From Neostapfia colusana (taxonomy: Eukaryota > Streptophyta > Magnoliopsida > Poales > Poaceae), in contig JASWHV010000003.1 of NCBI GenBank assembly GCA_030760725.1, positions 115,786,153 through 115,850,152 on the forward strand: 64,000 nucleotides of DNA, written 5' to 3'. A program made the translations under genes and the position numbers. Shown one piece after another: positions 58,401-64,000 of the stretch. The notes under the pieces are model-generated. The model had not been told where the DNA came from, did no database searches, and was given only the letters and a program-made list of their open reading frames with translations. How positions within the stretch are numbered: the first letter of the stretch is position 1; every line of letters starts with the position of its first letter.

Positions 58401-59845
58401 AGTAAATAGTGGTGAAGCCATCGCCATGGAAGTGGACTCCACACTCGAGCGAGACATACGCGAGGGCCAAAAGAATGATGAGAAGATACAAGAGATCAGA
58501 CAGCTTATCAAGGAAAATAAAGCTCCTGGGTTTAGAGAGGATGAACAAGGAACGGTGTGGCACGGGAAAAGGATCCGTGTGCCAGAAGTAAAAGAGATCC
58601 GTGAATTGATTTTAAAGGAGGCTCATGATTCTGACTATTCCATTCATCCTGGGAGTACGAAGATGTACCAGGACCTCAAGAGCAGGTATTGGTGGTATGG
58701 CATGAAGCGAGATGTCGCGGAACATGTTGCACTGTGTGACACATGTCAGTTGGTGAAAGCAGAACATCAATGACCCGCGGGATTATTGCAACCACTCAAA
58801 GTGCCTGAATGGAAGTGGGAAGAAATCAGCATGGATTTTGTCATGGGATTGCCTAGGACCCAATCCGGGTATGATTCAATATGGGTCATTATTGATAGGC
58901 TAACCAAGGTAGCTCATTTCATTCCGGTGAAAGAAAGCTACAGTGGATCCAAATTGGAGGAATTGTACATGTCAAGGATCGTGTGTTACCATGGAGTGCC
59001 AAAGAAGATAGTGTCGGACCGAGGGACACAGTTCACCTCGAGGTTTTGGCAGAAGTGGCATGAAACCATGGGAACCCATCTGAACTTCAGCTCTGCCTAT
59101 CATCCCCAAACTGACGGGCAGACGGAGAGAACCAATCAGATCTTTGAAGATATGTTAAGGGCATGTGCACTCAAAAACAATAGGAGTTGGGACAAGAACT
59201 TACCATATGCGGAGTTTTCCTATAACAACAGTTATCAGGCTAGTATGAAGATGTCACCGTTTGAAGCTTTGTATGGAAGGAAGTGCAGAACTCCCCTATT
59301 TTGGAACCAAACAGGAGAAAGTAAAGTGTTTGGTCCAGAAGTGCTACAAGAAGCCGAAGCGAAGGTGAGGGAGATTCGCAACAACTTGAGGATAGCACAA
59401 ACACGCCAAAAGAGCTATGCCGATGTACGAAGAAGAGAGCTCGTTTTCAACGTGGGAGACTATGTTTATCTCAAGGTGTCCCCTATCAGAGGACTTCGTC
59501 GGTTCAAGGTGAAAGGGAAGTTGTCACCTCGATACATCGGACCCTTTCAAGTTTTGGAAAGAAAAGGCGAAGTGGCGTACCAACTAGAGTTACCGGTTCA
59601 TCTATCGGATGTGCACGATGTATTCCATGTGTCACAACTCAAGAAATGCCTGAGGATGCCTGAAGAGGTGTTACCCATGAATGAAGTGGATGTAGCTGAA
59701 GATTTGTCTTATGCCGAGCAACCCTACAAGATTTTGGAGACAATGGAACGCCTCACCAGAAATAAAAGAATCCGGATGTGCAAGGTGCAGTGGAAGCATC
59801 ACTCAGAAGAGGAAGCCACCTGGGAGCGGGAAGATGAGCTCAAGG
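55402..59845 (+). pseudogene. T8 gag-pro-pol, one frame with two TGA stops
   Basis: A single frame from ATG 55402, with no frameshift seen, interrupted by TGA at 56170-56172 and at 58771-58773. Order: Gag (LSEFLGTQPPKFASAAEP, WWTAYVAAHHDPENITWEEF), knuckle whose second Cys is Tyr (CFSYGELGHYAHKC), protease LLFDSGATHSFIA, RT (LCVDYRALNEVTIKNKYPLP, VVVFIDDILVFSKDEEE), RNase H TVYCDASGNGLGCVLMQ, integrase finger (SIHPGSTKMYQDLKS, ALCDTCQ), core (ISMDFVMGLP, IVSDRGTQFTS, HPQTDGQTERTNQ) and GPFQVLE, then a chromodomain (EQPYKILETMERLTRN, EEATWEREDELKA). The frame then runs into LTR sequence because the pol end is deleted; the 377 nt of frame after 59845 (to 60222) is LTR-derived. Confidence 0.92.
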
Positions 59846-62800
59846 CCCAAATTTTGATTCAAAACCTTAAACCATGTTCAGAGGGGAATTTAAAAATTTT
59901 TGGACGTGTTGCATGTTTTGCAAAAATTCAAATTCAAACTGGAATTCAAATTAAATCAAATCAGAAAAGAAATGGAAAAAGAAAAAGAGAAAACGGGAAA
60001 AAAACCGGCCAGTGGGCCGAAACCCGCCAGCCGGCCCAGTTTTCCCCGCGCCAGCCCGCCCTCGCGCGTCCGCGCTGTCTCTCACAGACAGGTGGGACCC
60101 ACCTGTCATCCCTAACCCCGCGACCCCGGACTCTTCCGCGCGCGCGAGATCTTAACCGATCGAAAAACCGCGTCCCTCAGCCGAATTCCGGTCCCAGAAG
60201 AATCAAACTCGATCACAACTGACCCACCGCCCTCCCCCGGCTATAAAAACCCCAGCCCCGATCAGTTTTTCCCACGCGATCGCCGATTTTTACTCCGGTG
60301 AGCACCGAGACTTCGCCGGTGAATTCTGGCCGATCTAAGCTCGGAAACTCTGATCTAACTCGCTGGTCTTGATCCACCGCCTCCGGGGAGCTTTGCAGGT
60401 GCAGAAAACTCGGAGACTTACGGTGTAAACACAGCGCCGACGAGCTTCGCCGTGGTTTTGCCTCGGACATCGCCGCCGATCACTTTCTAGGACCCCCGAG
60501 CTCGAGAAAACCCCCGAGGTGAGATCCCTGACCTCCCCTCTACCGATCTATGCCATAAGATCACAGTTCTAGGCAGAATTCTCGCGGATCCGAAACTTTC
60601 CGGCGAGATTGCCGCTTTCCGCCGCCGTGCGCCCCCGGCAGCGCCGCCCGCGCTCGATCAGAGCGACGTGGCCGCTTGTGCGCCGTTTATTTTTAATCGC
60701 ACGGTAGGGTTTAAATCCCCGCGTACCGGTTCGATGTTATAATCTCAGCCGTCGGTTTAAAATCGGACGGTCCACGTCAGCCCCGCATTATAAAGACTGG
60801 AATTCTTACGTGCTACCCCCTAGGATTCTCTGGAATTGAGAGCTAGCCCCGGAAACTTCAGATCTAGCCACTGGAACTCCAGAAAATCATGTAAATTCAT
60901 TTAAAAATCAGTTTTAGCCCCTGGACTTAATAAAAATTAGGAAAAACACCTCTGATAAGTGTAGCTAGACCCCTGGAAATTATGAAAATAATATTATAGA
61001 CCCTGTAATGGGGTGAATTCATTATTTTAGCCCTGTTTAGTATTTAATTTAGAAAATTGAATATGTGACTAGTGTTTAAAAATTAAAAAGGGGGACAAAC
61101 ATATTGTCAAAATTAAGTTAAAGACTTTCTCAGTGTTTAGAAAATTTTGGAGTGAGATAAAAACATATTTTGGACAGAATTGAATCTGTTTAATTTATTA
61201 TTCACATTTAGGGACACATTTTTAAGTAAAGAATAGTTATAGAAAATAGGTAAAATAATTATAAAATAGTTTACATCAGAGGCAAAGGTCAAAATATGTT
61301 ATTAAATTATTTAGGACCAGAACCTATTCTGTTTAGATGATGTGTATTACTAATTTCATAATGAAATACACATTTACGCATAGGAGAATAAATCTGAAAA
61401 TATAGCAACTAGTAAATGATAAATGGAGTTTCTAAAATACAAAGAATTCAGTTTAGGGTTGGTAGAAATTCTGAAGGCACATATGGAGAAGAGAAATACT
61501 TTTCATACATACTTGGTAGTGAAAAGGTGTAGTGGTTTAATATAAGGAATTTATTTAAAACTGAAACACACATATATATATACATATATATAGTATGTAA
61601 GTATAAATATGAACACCAAAGTAGGAATCATATACATATGGTTAAAAGTGCATGCAAGCCATAACTCAACACACATAAAGTAACCACAACACATATAATG
61701 GTAAAGAACATTTATAAATGTGAATGTGTGGTTTGTATGAAGTAAGAAGTGTGGACTATGTCTTATGATTGTTGTTTTTCTTTTGCTATGTGTGATGGTA
61801 TGAAGTAGAACCTGTTCAAGAGCAAGTTATCCCTTTCCAAGATCAGGACTACCCATTTCAAGAGCAGCAAGAAGGAGGCAAGTGTCCTTGACCACTTTGA
61901 TCCTATGCTAGGATGTGTAGATAGAATTATTTGCATTGTCAAATGAAATATGAAACCCATGCTAGGAAAGTTTCCCTAGAATTGCATTACCTTGTTTCCT
62001 TGTAGCTTGGATTGGGATTTATTTTACCATGTCATTATTTCCATGCATATGCTTAGCCATGCTTAGAATGGGATATTTGGGACATGAGATCATCAGTTTA
62101 TATTACCATACTCTTGAAAGAGACATTGTGAGTTATGTAGAGGTAGGGATCAAGGCAAGTTGGATGTTTTGGTTGTGTGCTGGGTGCACGAGACTTGGGT
62201 TTGTGTTTAATACTTGCCTGGATCCTAAGGACCGGTTCATGGATCGTGTAACCCGGCTTTACAGTGCCAACCACATGCTGAGATGGGGCAGCTTGGCCAA
62301 TTAATTAGGTGTATCCCCGGCGTAGTATGGGTGTGTTGGATGGTGCGGGGAGTAGGTGTCAGCTCGACTACCATATGAACCGCAAGGCTCAAGAGGGGGC
62401 CACTGCAGCGGGGTTGGAGCCTCTTGTATGCTGTTAGGGGTGAAACCTCAGTGGGCCCACGCTCGTCGGGAATCCCTTTGTAAAGGCTTAGTAGTGATCT
62501 CCTGGCTACACACCTGGGAAGTGTGAATGTGGATCGTAGCCACTGGCATAATGGAGGTTCTTTTAGTCCACCCGGCAACGGGGGATGAAATCACTACATG
62601 TGGGTACAGTGGTACAAACTCTGCAGAGTCAAAACTGTCTTGACAGCCGTGCTCACAGTTAAGAGCGGCCTGGACTTATTCATGATTAGAGGATTGATGG
62701 TTTTGGAAGTTAAGCGGGGAGCTTAACATTGGAAATGATGTTATGGTTATTGGATTATGATAATGGGTTGGGAGATTGGGACCTTTTCACCTGTGTAGTA

Positions 62801-63271
62801 ATGTAGGTGCTTAATAAGCTAAGGTGATAGGTATTAATTGCATAGTGCTTTAACCATGAGTTCAACCTCTCCTTGTTCTAGCCATGCATGATATAATTTT
62901 CCCATACTTGCTGAGTACCGTTGGTACTCAACCTTGCATATTTGTTGGTTTATATTGCTGCTCAGGTCAAGATAATTAGGTGGTGTATAATGACCAAGAT
63001 TTTGGACCCGAGGAAGGATTTTAGGTTCATGAAGACCCCCGGGCAACGCCTGTGATGGAGCCCTAAAGAATAATATTCCGCTGCTAGTTTATTTACTTGT
63101 GATGAAGCATTAGTGTCCATTGAGACATTTGCGATGTAAGACTTATTTATATTCGACACCTGGCTTGTAATAAATGATGCTTCACTATTTGTCATCACAT
63201 GTATGAGAAAATGATCCTGGCATACATGTGATATTCACTTGGTTGTTTCTTCGGAAAAACCGGGTGTGACA
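59846..63271 (+). repeat. T8 3' LTR lacking its first bases
   Basis: Collinear with 50678-54100. The starting TGTAACAC is absent and the pol chromodomain joins directly at ggcccaaattttg. TATA box at 60242-60249, poly(A) signal 63169-63174, end tgtgaca at 63271. Confidence 0.92.
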
Positions 63272-63276
63272 CTGGA
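63272..63276. other. T8 target site duplication, right copy
   Basis: ctgga, identical to 50665-50669. T7 gag resumes here. Confidence 0.95.
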
Positions 63277-63696
63277 CCGTGAACTGAGTCTTGCGCTGCT
63301 CACTTATCTGGAGCAGCCCGAACTTCATCTCTATCGCGCGGAGCCAGTTGTCCGCGTCAAGAGGTTCATCCACCCTTGAGAATACCGGGGGATGAGTCGC
63401 CAGGAAGTCGGAGTAGGAGGTCTGTTGACGCTCCTCACGGTCTGGACACCTCTCTTGGCGAGACGTATTGGCGATGAGAGTTTGCAGCAACTCCGTGTGC
63501 TGCTGATGCGAACCCGCCATTGCCGCGACGATGTCGGCCAATGTAACCGTTGGCAGTGGTGGTGGCGGTGTTTGCTGTTGCTGTTGCTGCTGCTGCTGCT
63601 GCTGCTGTGTCCCGAAGAGTCCTCGGGAGGTGGTTGGGAGGTCTCTCCCCCTTGGCTAGTACCCCAAACGTCCAGGTTGGCACGAGTACGAGTCAT
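63277..63696 (-). pseudogene. T7 gag N-terminal part
   Basis: ATG 63696 (MTRTRANLDVWG), one base after a ttcag. One extra base, compared with T3, near 63610, next to a CTG-type (Gln) microsatellite at 63578-63607, shifts the frame. The rest reads in the frame covering 63541-63277 (MADIVAAMAGSHQQHTELLQ, YSDFLATHPPVFSRVDEP) up to the T8 insertion; the gene goes on at 50669. Confidence 0.85.
63578..63607. repeat. CTG/CAG microsatellite in T7 gag
   Basis: Tandem ctg/ttg triplets coding a Gln run on the minus strand, expanded relative to T3 (20115-20145), with a frameshift at its edge. Confidence 0.8.
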
Positions 63697-63968
63697 TCTG
63701 AAATTCAAAACAGCGGCGACTAACACATGTCATACTTAAAATTCCATATGCAACAGTAGGTATTGAAGTGACACATGAATAATTTGCACAACATTCACAT
63801 ATATTGATAAAGCATAAACTTTATACAAGATACATTATTCTCGGGCCTCCGAGAAGTCGTGCTCATGTCGTCACTACCTATACATACGCTACTGCCTACA
63901 CGACATGTCACCGATTACAAAAGTTGGGTTACACTACTCTAGCTGCCCTACTTGGCAACTGTAACCCC
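63697..63968 (-). other. T7 spacer between orf0 and gag
   Basis: Matches the T3 spacer (20233-20504) closely. Untranslated. Confidence 0.7.
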
Positions 63969-64000
63969 CTACTCGGAGTAGAACTCGACCTCCTGCGGGT
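63969..64000 (-). pseudogene. T7 orf0, last codons
   Basis: The TAG stop at 63969-63971 and the last codons equal the T3 orf0 end (EVEFYSE). The rest is outside the window, so its state is unknown. Confidence 0.7.

Larger units (their letters stand above)
50670..63271 (+). mobile_element. T8: young Tekay-like chromovirus inserted in T7 gag
   Basis: Plus-strand element of 12.6 kb. 5' LTR 50670-54100 (TGTAACACCCC...GGGTGTGACA), primer site 54105-54116, orf0 54321-55100, gag-pol from 55402, and 3' LTR 59846-63271. The 5-bp duplication ctgga is perfect on both sides. LTRs differ at roughly 30-35 positions by eye over ~3.42 kb, so it is the youngest insertion seen. It lost the polypurine tract and the first bases of the 3' LTR. 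Confidence 0.93.
42586..64000 (-). mobile_element. T7: T3-family chromovirus, split by T8, runs off the window
   Basis: Minus-strand element: 3' LTR 42586-46456, polypurine tract, gag-pol 46524-50669 and, after the T8 insertion, 63277-63696, then spacer and the end of orf0 to 64000. Close to T3 in every part. The five bases left of the LTR end (atagg, 42581-42585) are the expected target duplication; the other side is outside the window. Confidence 0.88.

Noticed and set aside
58786..60222. 478-codon frame as a genuine longer integrase-fusion protein
   Set aside because: The last ~125 codons are LTR sequence reached through a deletion joint; the N-terminal side starts only after a stop in the same pol frame.
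1..64000. tRNA, rRNA, CRISPR or host protein genes
   Set aside because: None recognised; all long frames belong to transposable elements or to their shadows. The only tRNA-related signals are short primer binding sites.

Overview
The window is grass-type (Poaceae) nuclear heterochromatin made entirely of nested transposable elements. I found no host gene, rRNA, tRNA or CRISPR array. The lineages (long-LTR Tekay/Del-like chromoviruses, a CRM-like Ty3/gypsy element, an RTE-type LINE, an En/Spm-CACTA element with a TNP2 transposase) and the low gene content fit a gene-poor, perhaps pericentromeric, grass region. The species cannot be told from the sequence alone.

I name the elements T1-T8 from left to right. 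T1 (+): Ty3/gypsy, 5' LTR 1-2264, gag-pol split over 3810-3990 and 11353-13230, last 61 bp of its 3' LTR at 26986-27046. T2 (-): CRM-like Ty3/gypsy, 3991-11352, inside T1 gag. T3 (-): Tekay-like with ~4 kb LTRs, 13239-26985, inserted near the end of the T1 3' LTR; a deletion removed the rest of T1 and part of the T3 3' LTR. T4 (-): RTE LINE 27047-29557, apparently split by T1. T5 (+): relative of T3, 29558-35777, its LTR interrupted by T4. T6 (-): CACTA element from 35778 to about 42585, in the T5 protease/RT region. T7 (-): close relative of T3, 42586-50669 and 63277-64000 (continues off the window). T8 (+): another Tekay family, 50670-63271, inserted in T7 gag with a perfect 5-bp target duplication.

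The T3/T5/T7 family and T8 carry, besides gag-pol, an extra upstream gene (orf0) with a globular N-terminal part, a coiled coil and an acidic tail. Almost all coding regions are broken by stops, frameshifts or insertions; T8 is the youngest and most complete, with LTRs differing by about 1% by eye.

The signals I find most interesting are regulatory. (1) In T1, T3, T5 and T8 the ATG of gag, and of orf0 where present, lies 0-1 nt after a splice-acceptor-like pyrimidine tract plus AG. (2) The long LTRs hold a short acidic, exon-like segment ending in a GC-type donor (AG|GCAAGY). (3) Covarying hairpins flank the LTR poly(A) signal. Together they suggest an alternatively spliced expression programme for gag and orf0, which RNA data could test.
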